The notes beneath the pieces are model-generated. The model was given only the letters and a program-made list of their open reading frames with translations. It ran no database searches and was not told the DNA's origin. From the NCBI RefSeq assembly GCF_000187585.1, contig NZ_GL732463.1, forward strand, positions 1,426,944-1,490,943: a stretch of 64,000 nt of DNA, read 5' to 3'. Position 1 is the stretch's first letter, and every line of letters begins with the position of its first letter. The DNA is from Streptococcus peroris ATCC 700780. Lineage in GTDB: Bacteria > Bacillota > Bacilli > Lactobacillales > Streptococcaceae. Positions 46,405 to 53,993 of this stretch are shown one piece after another. The position numbers and the translations under genes are program-made.

Positions 46405-46475
46405 GGATTCACTACACGTCAATAGATGTGAAAACCCTTGATTTTAAGCGATTCCTGAAATTCTAAATTTCACTA
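46386..46475 (+). repeat. Left direct repeat (rpmG 3' end plus flank)
   Basis: ACAGAGGTGAAATAGGGATTC here matches ACAGAAGTGAAGTAAGCATTC at 49271. Both encode TEVK-stop. Farther on, both copies carry GATTTTAAGCG at similar distance. The flank with repeated TTCACTAC(CTTTTT) resembles non-coding sequence beside an integrase 3' end. Confidence 0.65.
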
Positions 46476-46554
46476 CATTGCAATATAAATCAACCGAATC
46501 ACTACCTTTTTCACTACCTTTTTTGAAATAAGAATAATGATTCGGATATGTAAA

Positions 46555-46590
46555 AGAAGAGGAGCTTTATTGTGAAGCTCCTCTTTTTTA
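46555..46590 (+). terminator. Terminator downstream of rpmG
   Basis: AAGAGGAGCTT - TATTGTG - AAGCTCCTCTT plus T run. Confidence 0.85.
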
Positions 46591-46967
46591 TTTGTTCTTT
46601 TACTTACAAATCGTAAGACCTGGTTTGACACGGTTTGATTTCAAGTAATTTATAAATAGCTTTAGATCAGATTTCAGAAGACTTGGACTGCTTTTTCATT
46701 TGATAAATTGTAAAATATAGTGCAACAAAAATCTCATAATTAGGAAATTAAATCTTTAGTAGTTAAATATAATTAAACTGTGTAAGAATGAATATGAAGA
46801 TTAATAGAACAATTTTTCATGTGTAATACATACAAAATAATTTGACACCTCTATAATCTATAAATTTGTTTTATTTCTAATATCAAACCAAATTTTAGGG
46901 TAGTGTACAATAAGTTGTGTAAACACAAAAAGGAATAAATCCGTTATAGTAGAGTTGCGAAACATTA

Positions 46968-47099
46968 CTAGAAAGAGATTTCTTCCTTAACTATTTCTAC
47001 ATCAACATGGTCATTAGTCAATGCCTCTAATAAAGTAGTTGTTGAACCAGTATTTCTAAATAAAACATCACAAACTACATTTTTTAAATATCTTTTCAT
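46968..47099 (-). pseudogene. Truncated chorismate-lyase-like (DUF98) gene, N-terminal fragment
   Basis: 43 codons with a strong start signal (GGGGAGGTAT before ATG). The segment RNTGSTTTLLEALTNDHVDVEI matches the start of DUF98/UbiC-like proteins (pattern TDGTTTRLLEAL...), but those are about 170 residues, so this is a fragment. It is downstream of the ArsR gene on the same strand and ends abruptly at TAG. Confidence 0.5.
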
Positions 47100-47151
47100 A
47101 TACCTCCCCGTTAACACAAGAAAACTACTGGTCTAGTTGAAATGCATTTGA

Positions 47152-47454
47152 TTATTTGTCTAAAGAATTAAGAAAGCCAGGTAAGAAAGTATCAAATGTC
47201 TCATGATTTAACTTTACAAATTTATTCTGACCTACTTTTCTTGTTGTAGTAAGACCAGCTTCTCGCAAAGTTTTAAAATGATACGAAGCAGCTGATTTAC
47301 TAATAATGAGCAAATCGCCAATTTCTCCACAACTTAGTTCAGTATTCGCTCTGTACAGTAATCTAATAATTTTTAGACGAACATTATCTGCTAATGCTTT
47401 AAAAATTTTAACTCTTAAATCATCTTCGCTAAGGTTATATTGTTTCATAGTCAT
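47152..47454 (-). CDS. ArsR-family transcription regulator
   Basis: 100-residue winged helix repressor. DNA-binding part: KIFKALADNVRLKIIRLLYRANTELSCGEIGDLLIISKSAASYHFKTLREAGLTTTRKVGQ split over residues 15-80. No Cys-rich metal site of the CxC type is apparent, so it is probably a non-metal sensor. Divergent from the MFS gene. An in-frame ATG two codons inside is an alternative start. Likely represses the pump through the dyad at 47544-47569. Confidence 0.87.
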   Translation of the reverse strand: MTMKQYNLSEDDLRVKIFKALADNVRLKIIRLLYRANTELSCGEIGDLLIISKSAASYHFKTLREAGLTTTRKVGQNKFVKLNHETFDTFLPGFLNSLDK

Positions 47455-47507
47455 AAAGTAATTTTACTATTGAAATAAACACTTGTCAATTTTTTGTACG
47501 GCCGTCG

Positions 47508-47569
47508 TTGACTTTTCTGCATTATAGTGATAATATAAAGTTAAATAGTTCAATAATTGTTTAACTATT
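47508..47569 (+). promoter_or_regulatory. MFS pump promoter and ArsR-type operator
   Basis: -35 TTGACT (47508-47513), 17 bp, -10 TAATAT (47531-47536). The inverted repeat AATAGTT (47544-47550) / AACTATT (47563-47569) with a 12-bp spacer lies over the transcription start, a good place for an ArsR repressor. Confidence 0.6.
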
Positions 47570-47591
47570 AAATTTAAAAAGGAGGTGTTTT

Positions 47592-47624
47592 ATGAAACAG
47601 AACTGGATAGCAATTATTACGTAA
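47592..47624 (+). CDS. Short leader ORF before the MFS gene
   Basis: ATG-initiated 10-codon frame (MKQNWIAIIT) with a near-perfect ribosome binding site (AAAGGAGGTGTTTT). The downstream MFS gene has a much weaker one. This could be an attenuation leader peptide or the stump of a deleted gene. Too short to identify. Confidence 0.4.
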   Translation: MKQNWIAIIT

Positions 47625-47680
47625 AGTATCTATTTATAACTTATAACAAAAATATTCTTAGAAAGTGATGTTAATATACA

Positions 47681-48835
47681 ATGAAAAAATACTCTCTTTT
47701 GTTCTTCTTAACAATGTTCATTATAGGAACTGATACATTTTTAATTTCTCCACTGCTTCCAACTTTAGCAAACCTATATAATATAAATTCTTCAGTTTCT
47801 GGTTGGATGGTCAGCGCATATGCAATAGGTTATGCCGTATTTGCCCTTATCTCAGGCCCAATTTCAGATGGTCGTGATAGAAAAAAAGTAATGACTTATG
47901 GGCTGATTGCTTTTACCATTTCAACTTTTCTATGTGGTTTTGCAACAAGTTTTCCTTTAATGCTCCTTTTTCGCTTATTTGCAGGTATCAGTGCTTCATT
48001 TGTAACTCCACAAGTTTGGGCTTCAATTCCTATTGTTGTTGATAAAAAGTATATTGTGCAGGTTATGGGATATGCGACCGCTGGTTTATCCGTTTCTCAA
48101 ATGGCTGGGGTACCTATTGGTGGCTATCTGGCAAACTTTTCTTGGCAAACTCCCTTTTATACGATTGCGTTTGCTTCCTTAATACTTCTCATTTTAATCC
48201 ATATTTTTCTACCAAAACTTGAAATTGGAAAAGCAAATAGAATTTCTTTTACAGAGGCTTATAAAAATATCCTAACTAATAAAAAATCAGTTAGTTATCT
48301 AATTGCTTATTTTGTTTTTCAAACAGGTTCTTTTACAGCCATTACCTTCATATCTACATGGTTTACCAATGACTTTAATATGAGTTTAACTAACATTAGT
48401 ACTGCAATTATAGCTATTGGTGCAGGTAACTTATTGGGTTCTTTATTTGGAAGTCAATTGGTTAAAAAATTTGGTTTACAAAGAACTTTTAAAACTGAAT
48501 TGCTTACATTAATTATCCTCTACCTTATTCTACCTTTTGCTAATAATTTTTGGGTAGCCGAAATTTTATTAATAATTATCTATATAAATAATGGATTTAT
48601 TTTTCCTTTGTTTATGGCGACTTTGCAAGGTACTGTTGAAAATGCACGAAGTACGATTTCTTCATTATCAAATGCAGTAATGTATTTAGGTGAAACAATT
48701 GCAGGTATAGTGGGAGGAGTTCTCTTTGTGAAATTTACAGGATTCTCAGGAATTTCTGTTTTCGCAGCTATTATGATTGCCTTATCATGGTTATTGTATG
48801 CACAAGCAGGGGCGTTTAAGAAAGATAAATCTTAA
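47681..48835 (+). CDS. Major facilitator superfamily efflux protein
   Basis: 384 residues, 12 transmembrane segments. Contains DTFLISPLLPTLA, the loop motif SGPISDGRDRKKVM between helices 2 and 3, and TPQVWASIPIVVDKKY, as in proton-driven drug/H+ antiporters (AraJ/Bcr-like group). Lies in the decayed element beside the ArsR gene, which suggests repressor-inducer control. The ATG has only a weak binding site. Substrate unknown. Confidence 0.85.
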   Translation: MKKYSLLFFLTMFIIGTDTFLISPLLPTLANLYNINSSVSGWMVSAYAIGYAVFALISGPISDGRDRKKVMTYGLIAFTISTFLCGFATSFPLMLLFRLFAGISASFVTPQVWASIPIVVDKKYIVQVMGYATAGLSVSQMAGVPIGGYLANFSWQTPFYTIAFASLILLILIHIFLPKLEIGKANRISFTEAYKNILTNKKSVSYLIAYFVFQTGSFTAITFISTWFTNDFNMSLTNISTAIIAIGAGNLLGSLFGSQLVKKFGLQRTFKTELLTLIILYLILPFANNFWVAEILLIIIYINNGFIFPLFMATLQGTVENARSTISSLSNAVMYLGETIAGIVGGVLFVKFTGFSGISVFAAIMIALSWLLYAQAGAFKKDKS

Positions 48836-48967
48836 GCTCAATATTTTAATTCTAAAAACAATATAAAATAAAGAGGTTGGAACAAAAGTCTGACCTCAAA
48901 TATAAAAAGCGAACAAAACTAGTTTTCTGGCTTTAATAACAGTCTCTATCCTTTAGGTGAAAATACC

Positions 48968-48985
48968 GATTTTATGGTATAATAA
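48968..48985 (+). promoter_or_regulatory. Extended -10 before the Fic antitoxin gene
   Basis: TTTTATGGTATAATAAGG includes TGGTATAAT about 30 nt upstream of the antitoxin ATG. Confidence 0.55.
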
Positions 48986-49012
48986 GGATAACTCTATATA
49001 AGGAGGTGTGCC

Positions 49013-49201
49013 ATGACTCTTGATGTGAATAAAGAAGAATTAACAATTTTAGGAATTCCCTTTGATAACTTTTCAGATTTTGATATTGTCTGGTATGCTA
49101 TTGGGTCATCAATGATTGAAAATTATGAACCTACTGTTCAAGATGTGATTGATTTAAAAACTTATGTTATCAACAGACGAAAGGAATTGAATATTGGTTA
49201 A
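49013..49201 (+). CDS. Fic antitoxin, class I (VbhA-like)
   Basis: 62 residues. It contains SSMIEN (32-37), fitting the inhibitory motif (S/T)xxxE(G/N) that blocks the ATP site of Fic enzymes. AAGGAGGTG precedes the ATG. The toxin gene that overlaps its 3' end is broken after 28 codons, so this antitoxin is orphaned. The Fic link rests on the inhibitory motif plus the downstream Fic N-terminal sequence. Confidence 0.72.
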   Translation: MTLDVNKEELTILGIPFDNFSDFDIVWYAIGSSMIENYEPTVQDVIDLKTYVINRRKELNIG

Positions 49202-49280
49202 AAATCAATACGAAGGCTATGAGTACATTGACCCCAATCACCAATATACCTATCCAAATTCTACAGTCTTACAGAAGTGA
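49194..49280 (+). pseudogene. Truncated Fic-family toxin gene
   Basis: 28 codons from TTG 49194, reading NQYEGYEYIDPNHQYTYPNSTVL, which is the N-terminus of streptococcal Fic/DOC proteins as I remember it. The frame stops at TGA 49278-49280, exactly where the second rpmG-like repeat begins. The rest of the catalytic domain (HPFxxGNG) is missing. Confidence 0.68.
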
Positions 49281-49350
49281 AGTAAGCATTCAAGACGAAT
49301 CAATACATAAGAAAAACGCTGATTTTAAGCGTTTTTTTCAATTTCAATAC
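49266..49350 (+). repeat. Right direct repeat (rpmG 3' end-like)
   Basis: Degenerate second copy of the 46386-46475 sequence: ACAGAAGTGAAGTAAGCATTC, then ATCAATAC and GATTTTAAGCG at matching positions. In one frame it encodes LTEVK-stop, the rpmG ending. Confidence 0.65.
49311..49339 (+). terminator. Hairpin within right repeat
   Basis: GAAAAACGC - TGATTTTAA - GCGTTTTTTTC. Confidence 0.7.
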
Positions 49351-49445
49351 ATTTCAGTTCAATCTTTATTTATTATTCTATAAACTTGATTTTCTATATA
49401 AAATATGTTATAATGATAAGAATAAATGATTAGGAGGCTGTGAGG

Positions 49446-49955
49446 ATGAAAAAGAAACCAATTTATTTGTGGGTATTGTTAATCTTATCAGCCCTATGTT
49501 CTGCATATTCCTTATTGGGAGTTTTAGTTCCAATACCAAAAATAGATCATTTACCAACTATTAAAGGAGTATCGGCAGAATATAATAAGCAGATGGTTGC
49601 TTACACCATTAAAATAGCAGAGCATAACCATTCTCTCTTTAATGTTATTTTGATTGTTTTATCAGCGGTTTTAGTGACTGCAGCTTTAGTCTACCTCGTA
49701 CGTGATAATATTCAACTAGCAAACTATATTTATATTGGTTATATTTTCCTAGCTATTATTGGAACTATTTATAACTTCCTTGGAGTACAGCAGGGGCTCG
49801 CTCTTTTTACAGATCCAACCATTCGTATGGGAGCAGGAATCGGTGCCAATGGAGTTATCATCGTCTTCATTATCATTAATATTGTTTTCTTAGCTCTTGT
49901 CTTTTATAATATGTGGCGCCAGCAAAAAGAATTAGCGGAAGCGAGCGAAGAATAA
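49446..49955 (+). CDS. Hypothetical four-helix membrane protein
   Basis: 169 residues with a hydrophobic N-terminus (YLWVLLILSALCSAYSLLG), a short external segment and three more helices in 60-160, then a charged tail RQQKELAEASEE. AGGAGG at 49432-49437 fits ATG 49446 better than the in-frame GTG at 49440. A family of such proteins occurs in streptococci, but function is unknown. Confidence 0.7.
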   Translation: MKKKPIYLWVLLILSALCSAYSLLGVLVPIPKIDHLPTIKGVSAEYNKQMVAYTIKIAEHNHSLFNVILIVLSAVLVTAALVYLVRDNIQLANYIYIGYIFLAIIGTIYNFLGVQQGLALFTDPTIRMGAGIGANGVIIVFIIINIVFLALVFYNMWRQQKELAEASEE

Positions 49956-50031
49956 CTCTAATGGTTGACAAAGGATAACTATCAAGATACAATCTTGGTA
50001 GTTATTTTTAGTGGAAAAAGAGAATATCAAT

Positions 50032-50499
50032 ATGAAAAAAGTATCTTTAGTTTATATCAGTTTGAGTGGCAATACTGAAAGTTTCGTGACTCGTCTTAAA
50101 ACCTATCTTTTGGAGCAATATAAGAACATAGAAGTAGAAAAGATTCATATAAAGGATTTGGTCAAGGAAGGGGAAGATTTCTTTGAGATGACGAACCCCT
50201 ATGTGGTTTTCTTGCCAACTTATCTAGAGGGTGGTAATGGTGTTGACAATGGAGATGTGGAAATTTTAACGACTCCAGTGGGTGACTTTATTGCCTATGG
50301 TGACAATGCTAGTAAATGTCTAGGTGTTGTCGGATCTGGGAACCGAAACTTCAACAATCAATACTGCCTCACTGCTAAACAATACAGCCAACGTTTTGGC
50401 TTCCCTGTTCTAGCTGACTTTGAAATGCGCGGAATGCTGGGAGATATCAAGAAGGTTGCTGGGATTATTGCAGACTTGTATGAATTAGAAGATTTATAA
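50032..50499 (+). CDS. nrdI: NrdI flavoprotein
   Basis: Flavodoxin-like protein of 155 residues that supplies the oxidant for building the dimanganese-tyrosyl radical of class Ib ribonucleotide reductase. The FMN loop is VYISLSGNTESFVTRL and later landmarks are PTYLEGG, GSGNRNFNNQYC and FEMRG. ATG 50032 is used rather than an upstream GTG, which has no binding site. It is separate from any nrdEF genes in this window. Confidence 0.9.
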   Translation: MKKVSLVYISLSGNTESFVTRLKTYLLEQYKNIEVEKIHIKDLVKEGEDFFEMTNPYVVFLPTYLEGGNGVDNGDVEILTTPVGDFIAYGDNASKCLGVVGSGNRNFNNQYCLTAKQYSQRFGFPVLADFEMRGMLGDIKKVAGIIADLYELEDL

Positions 50500-50568
50500 G
50501 AGGCTAGATTTTCTGAGGAAGAGTTTTATTCTATGGATAAAGGATTTACTTCAAAGGGGACAATCGAA

Positions 50569-50778
50569 ATGAGTAAACTACAGAAATCATTTTTAAAGTA
50601 TATAAAACGCAAACCAAGCTTCAAGGATATTATGCTATGCAGTGCTTTGCTACTATTAGCGATTGCTCTGCTACTGTTCTCTGAGAAAATTTTTGATGAA
50701 AATGCAGCACCATTTGGAACCATGGTATCCTTAGGGATTGTTATCCTGGTAGAAATCTTAGCTGTCAGAAATAAATAA
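50569..50778 (+). CDS. Small membrane protein
   Basis: 69 residues (MSKLQKSFLKYIKRKPSFKD...), two predicted transmembrane helices (LLLLAIALLLFS and MVSLGIVILVEIL), basic N-terminus and short tail AVRNK. ATG 50569 is preceded by AAAGGGG. Not recognised. Confidence 0.6.
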   Translation: MSKLQKSFLKYIKRKPSFKDIMLCSALLLLAIALLLFSEKIFDENAAPFGTMVSLGIVILVEILAVRNK

Positions 50779-50810
50779 AAAGACTCGAGAAATGCATCTC
50801 GAGTCTTTTT
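50777..50810. terminator. Bidirectional terminator
   Basis: AAAAAGACTCGAGA - AATGCA - TCTCGAGTCTTTTT, a perfect 14-bp stem between convergent genes. Confidence 0.93.
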
Positions 50811-50811
50811 G

Positions 50812-51060
50812 TTAGTTGCGAATTTCGTCAACGATTTCTTTTGAAATGGGAATCCCTAAACGGTAGCCTTTATTCACGTAATCAATGACATCATTGATAT
50901 TTTCTATCGTTTGGATTTTTTCTTTGATAGTTGCACGAAAATCTTGATCTTTCAATAGTTGGTCCTGAAGCAGTCTTTGAAGTTTCTCTTTTTCGTATTT
51001 ATTGACAAGAAAGAGAAAAAGAAGACTGATAACAACTAGAATATAAGCATACTGGCTCAT
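50812..51060 (-). CDS. Small membrane-anchored coiled-coil protein
   Basis: 82 residues. One N-terminal transmembrane helix (YAYILVVISLLFLFLVN), then a charged helical region (KEKLQRLLQDQLLKDQDFRATIKEKIQ) and a C-terminal DYVNKGYRLGIPISKEIVDEIRN. ATG 51060 is chosen over an upstream in-frame start because AGGGAGA lies before it. Function unknown. It lies downstream of the argS-proximal hairpin array on the same strand. Confidence 0.65.
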   Translation of the reverse strand: MSQYAYILVVISLLFLFLVNKYEKEKLQRLLQDQLLKDQDFRATIKEKIQTIENINDVIDYVNKGYRLGIPISKEIVDEIRN

Positions 51061-51137
51061 AAAAATTCTCCCTAAGTGATAAAGAAGTAAGTGGTAAGAT
51101 AAAAGCGAAGTTTTCACTTTTCGAGTGATGGTATTAT

Positions 51138-51655
51138 AAAGCAGACTGTATAGGATGTGGTCTTAGTTATTTAGACTGCTTTGCAATCAAGTAACTTAAA
51201 AGATCACGACGTCTTTCGGTGGAAATCGATAATATTTCTATCGAAAGACTAGTGAAGCGTTTAGGCAAGTCGCCCGATAGCGATTGCCGTCAAGAGATTA
51301 GGAACTTTAGTTCCAATAACTTTAAGATTACGACGTTTTAGGACATAAATCAATCATATTTATGTCCTAAAACTAGTGAAGCGCCTAGCCAAAGTCCGAA
51401 TAGGATTTGGCGTTAGTTACTTAGATTGCTTAGTAATAAATTAATTTAATAGATCACGACATGCATCCAAACAAATCGATATTATTTATTTGGATGCATT
51501 AGTAAGTCGTTTAGGCAAGTCGACTTATTTACGATGTCGTGGCCCCTAAATCGATTATATTTAGGGGGCATGACTAGTGAAGCAGTTAGCTAGTCCGCAT
51601 AAAAGCGGCTAGCGTCTAACAATTAGGCACTTTAGTTCCAATTGTTAGTACTGAA
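51138..51655. ncRNA. Array of covarying hairpins behind argS (unrecognised)
   Basis: No protein gene. Four hairpins, each with a 16-bp stem and 7-nt loop, lie at 51211-51249, 51335-51373, 51461-51499 and 51536-51574. Loops are CGATAAT, CAATCAT, CGATATT, CGATTAT, and the loop-closing AAAT/ATTT is invariant. The outer stem sequences are unrelated but stay paired. Flanks GATYACGAC (5', units 1-3) and TAGTGAAGCG-like (3') repeat. A second hairpin with a one-base left-arm bulge follows units 1, 2 and 4 (51264-51288, 51388-51411, 51589-51613). A partial unit precedes 51211. Strand of transcription unknown. It could be RNA or a DNA-structural repeat. Confidence 0.72.
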
Positions 51656-53347
51656 TCACATCTTCTCAGGCGCTTCTACACCCAGCAGACGAAGGGCTTC
51701 TTTGAGGACGACTGCTGTTGCATAGCTGAGAGCTAGGCGGCTGTCACGTTCTGGGCTTTTATCCAAGATACGAGTGTGGGCGTAGTATTTGTTAAAGGCT
51801 TGAGCCAAGCTAATCGCAAATTTAGCGATGATTGAAGGCTCGTAATTATCAGCTGCACGTTTAATAATACGTGGGAAGTCTTGGATTAACTTGATGATCT
51901 CCCAACTTTCATCGTCGTTCAAGCTATAGTTGGCACCTGCTTCAGGTTTGAAATCAGCTTTACGCAAGATGGATTGGATACGAGCGTAGGCGTATTGAAC
52001 ATAAGGGCCGGTCTCCCCTTCAAAGGATACCATAGCTTCAAGGTCGAAGTCATATCCATTTGTACGGTCAGTTTTAAGGTCATAAAATTTAATAGCTCCA
52101 ACCCCAACAGCATGAGCGACTTGGTCTTTGTTTTCAAGTTCAGGATTTTTAGCTTCGATCTGCGCTTTGGCACGACTGATTGCCTCTGCAACAGTTGGCT
52201 CTAGTAAGATGACATTTCCTTTACGAGTGGAGAGTTTCTTTCCGTCCCTTGTTACTAAACCAAACGGAACGTGGACAATGTCTTGGTTCCAATCGTAGCC
52301 CATCTCTTGCAAGACGGCTTTCAGTTGTTTGAAGTGAGCAGATTGTTCTTGACCAACGACATAGATTGATTTGGCAAATTGGTATTCGTTTTTACGATAG
52401 AGGGCTGCAGCCAAGTCACGTGTGATGTAGAGAGTCGCGCCGTCAGATTTCTTGATAAGAGCTGGATGTTCGATTCCATATTTTTCAAGATTCACAACTT
52501 GGGCCCCTTCTGACTCAACCAAAAGTCCTTTATTTTCAAGAATCTCTACAACTGCATCCATTTTGTCGTTGTAGAAAGCTTCTCCATTGTAGCTATCGAA
52601 TTCAACTTGTAACTCATTGTAGAGGCGGTTAAATTCTACCAAGCTTTCATCACGGAACCATTGCCAAAGAGCAAGAGCTTCCTCATCGCCGTTTTCAAGT
52701 TTGCGGAACCATTCGCGTGCTTCTTCATCCAAGCTTGGATCATTCTCAGCTTCAGCATTAATGCGGACGTAGAGCTTGAGGAGTTCATCGATTGGATGAG
52801 CTTTGACAGCTTCTTCATTACCCCATTTCTTGTAGGCAACAATCAACATCCCAAACTGTTTGCCCCAGTCTCCCAAGTGATTAACCTTGACAGTTTGATA
52901 GCCAATTTTTTGGAAGATATGTGACAAGCTGTCCCCGATAACTGTTGAACGAAGGTGACCGATTGAAAATGGTTTAGCGATATTAGGGCTAGACATGTCA
53001 ATGACAACATTTTCTTGATTGCCAATCTTTTGGTCAGCGTAGTGCTCTTTTTCAGTGATAACGTTTTGTAGAACTTGACCAGAAATGGCAGCCTTATCAA
53101 GGAAGAAGTTTACGTAAGGACCTGTTGCTACAACCTTTTCAAAGGCTTGACCATTAATTTTTTCTGCAATATCTGCAGCAATCATTTGAGGAGCTTTACG
53201 TTCCACCTTTGCCAATGAGAAGGCAGGGAAGGCGATATCTCCCATATCTGAGTTTTTAGGTGTTTCTAGTAAATTTAAAATAGCCTCTTGGTCCAGGCTA
53301 TCAATGACGCTAGACAACTCGCTAGCAATCAATTCTTTTGTATTCAT
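51656..53347 (-). CDS. argS: Arginyl-tRNA synthetase
   Basis: Class I synthetase of 563 residues. The HIGH-type motif is [23 protein letters not shown] near residue 118-140, with MSSPN before it. [11 protein letters not shown] is the KMSKS-type loop and the C-terminal DALR anticodon-binding region ends in [18 protein letters not shown] precedes the ATG. Divergent from argR. Directly downstream of its stop is the hairpin array, which would be in its 3' untranslated region if transcribed through. Confidence 0.97.
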   Translation of the reverse strand: MNTKELIASELSSVIDSLDQEAILNLLETPKNSDMGDIAFPAFSLAKVERKAPQMIAADIAEKINGQAFEKVVATGPYVNFFLDKAAISGQVLQNVITEKEHYADQKIGNQENVVIDMSSPNIAKPFSIGHLRSTVIGDSLSHIFQKIGYQTVKVNHLGDWGKQFGMLIVAYKKWGNEEAVKAHPIDELLKLYVRINAEAENDPSLDEEAREWFRKLENGDEEALALWQWFRDESLVEFNRLYNELQVEFDSYNGEAFYNDKMDAVVEILENKGLLVESEGAQVVNLEKYGIEHPALIKKSDGATLYITRDLAAALYRKNEYQFAKSIYVVGQEQSAHFKQLKAVLQEMGYDWNQDIVHVPFGLVTRDGKKLSTRKGNVILLEPTVAEAISRAKAQIEAKNPELENKDQVAHAVGVGAIKFYDLKTDRTNGYDFDLEAMVSFEGETGPYVQYAYARIQSILRKADFKPEAGANYSLNDDESWEIIKLIQDFPRIIKRAADNYEPSIIAKFAISLAQAFNKYYAHTRILDKSPERDSRLALSYATAVVLKEALRLLGVEAPEKM

Positions 53348-53500
53348 TTAGGGCTCCTTTAGGGCTTTTCTACTATTTTAACACAATTTACTACATTTTT
53401 TTTGAAAGAAGAGATTTTTTTTGAAATATCCAGTTTTTTTGATATAATATTCTTACTAAAAAAATGTAAAATGTTATAAATATGCACTTGAGAGGATCTT

Positions 53501-53947
53501 ATGAGAAAAAGAGAACGTCATCAACTCATTAAGCGAATGATTACAGAAGAAAAATTAGGCACTCAAAAGGATATCCAGGATCGATTGGAAGCTTGTGGTA
53601 TCTTCGTGACGCAAACAACTTTATCCCGTGATTTACGAGAAATTGGTTTAACGAAAGTTAAGAAAAATGATGTAGTCTATTATGTGCTAGCAAATGAGAC
53701 AGAAAAGATTGATTTGGTCGAATTCCTTTCACGTCACTTAGAGGGCGTTGCGAGGGCTGAATTCACCTTGGTGCTCCATACGAAACTTGGAGAGGCGTCT
53801 GTTTTAGCTAATGTAGTAGATTCAAATAAAGATGAATGGATCTTAGGAACAGTTGCAGGGGCTAATACCTTGTTGCTTATCTGTAAAGATCAACATGCTG
53901 CTAAAGTGATGGAAGAACGCTTACTAGAGCTAATGGAAGATAGATAA
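53501..53947 (+). CDS. argR: Arginine repressor ArgR
   Basis: 148-residue regulator. The N-terminal winged HTH (KRERHQLIKRMITEEKLGTQKDIQDRL, TQTTLSRDLREIGL) is followed by the C-terminal oligomerisation and arginine-binding domain, including NVVDSNKDEWILGTVAGANTLLLICKD. It lies divergent from argS and 46 nt before mutS. A TATAAT with TGA before it lies upstream. Confidence 0.95.
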   Translation: MRKRERHQLIKRMITEEKLGTQKDIQDRLEACGIFVTQTTLSRDLREIGLTKVKKNDVVYYVLANETEKIDLVEFLSRHLEGVARAEFTLVLHTKLGEASVLANVVDSNKDEWILGTVAGANTLLLICKDQHAAKVMEERLLELMEDR

Positions 53948-53978
53948 AGTCTTGAGAGTTTCTCTCAGGACTGTTTTT
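53947..53978 (+). terminator. Hairpin between argR and mutS
   Basis: GTCTTGAGAG - TTT - CTCTCAGGAC followed by TGTTTTT. It may attenuate transcription into mutS, as no separate mutS promoter is evident. Confidence 0.65.
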
Positions 53979-53993
53979 ACAAGGAGAAGGTAA

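Larger units (their letters stand above)
46405..49265. mobile_element. Decayed integrated element at rpmG
   Basis: About 2.9 kb between two degenerate copies of the rpmG 3' end. It holds a truncated DUF98 gene, an ArsR regulator, a leader ORF, an MFS pump, and a Fic antitoxin with a broken toxin gene. No integrase remains. Composition is AT-richer than the neighbouring ribosomal genes. From 46600 to 46960 nothing is seen apart from AT-rich sequence. Confidence 0.6.

Noticed and set aside
51138-51655. CRISPR array or type III antitoxin repeat
   Set aside because: The repeated parts are not identical direct repeats with unique spacers; the variable parts are self-complementary stems. No cas gene is near, and the neighbouring small gene is a membrane protein, not a ToxN-like nuclease.
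51536-51655. Integron attC site
   Set aside because: TCTAACAATT and the paired AATTGTTA recall an attC arm, but there is no integrase, no cassette layout and no proper R/L boxes. The resemblance is best explained by the hairpin array itself.
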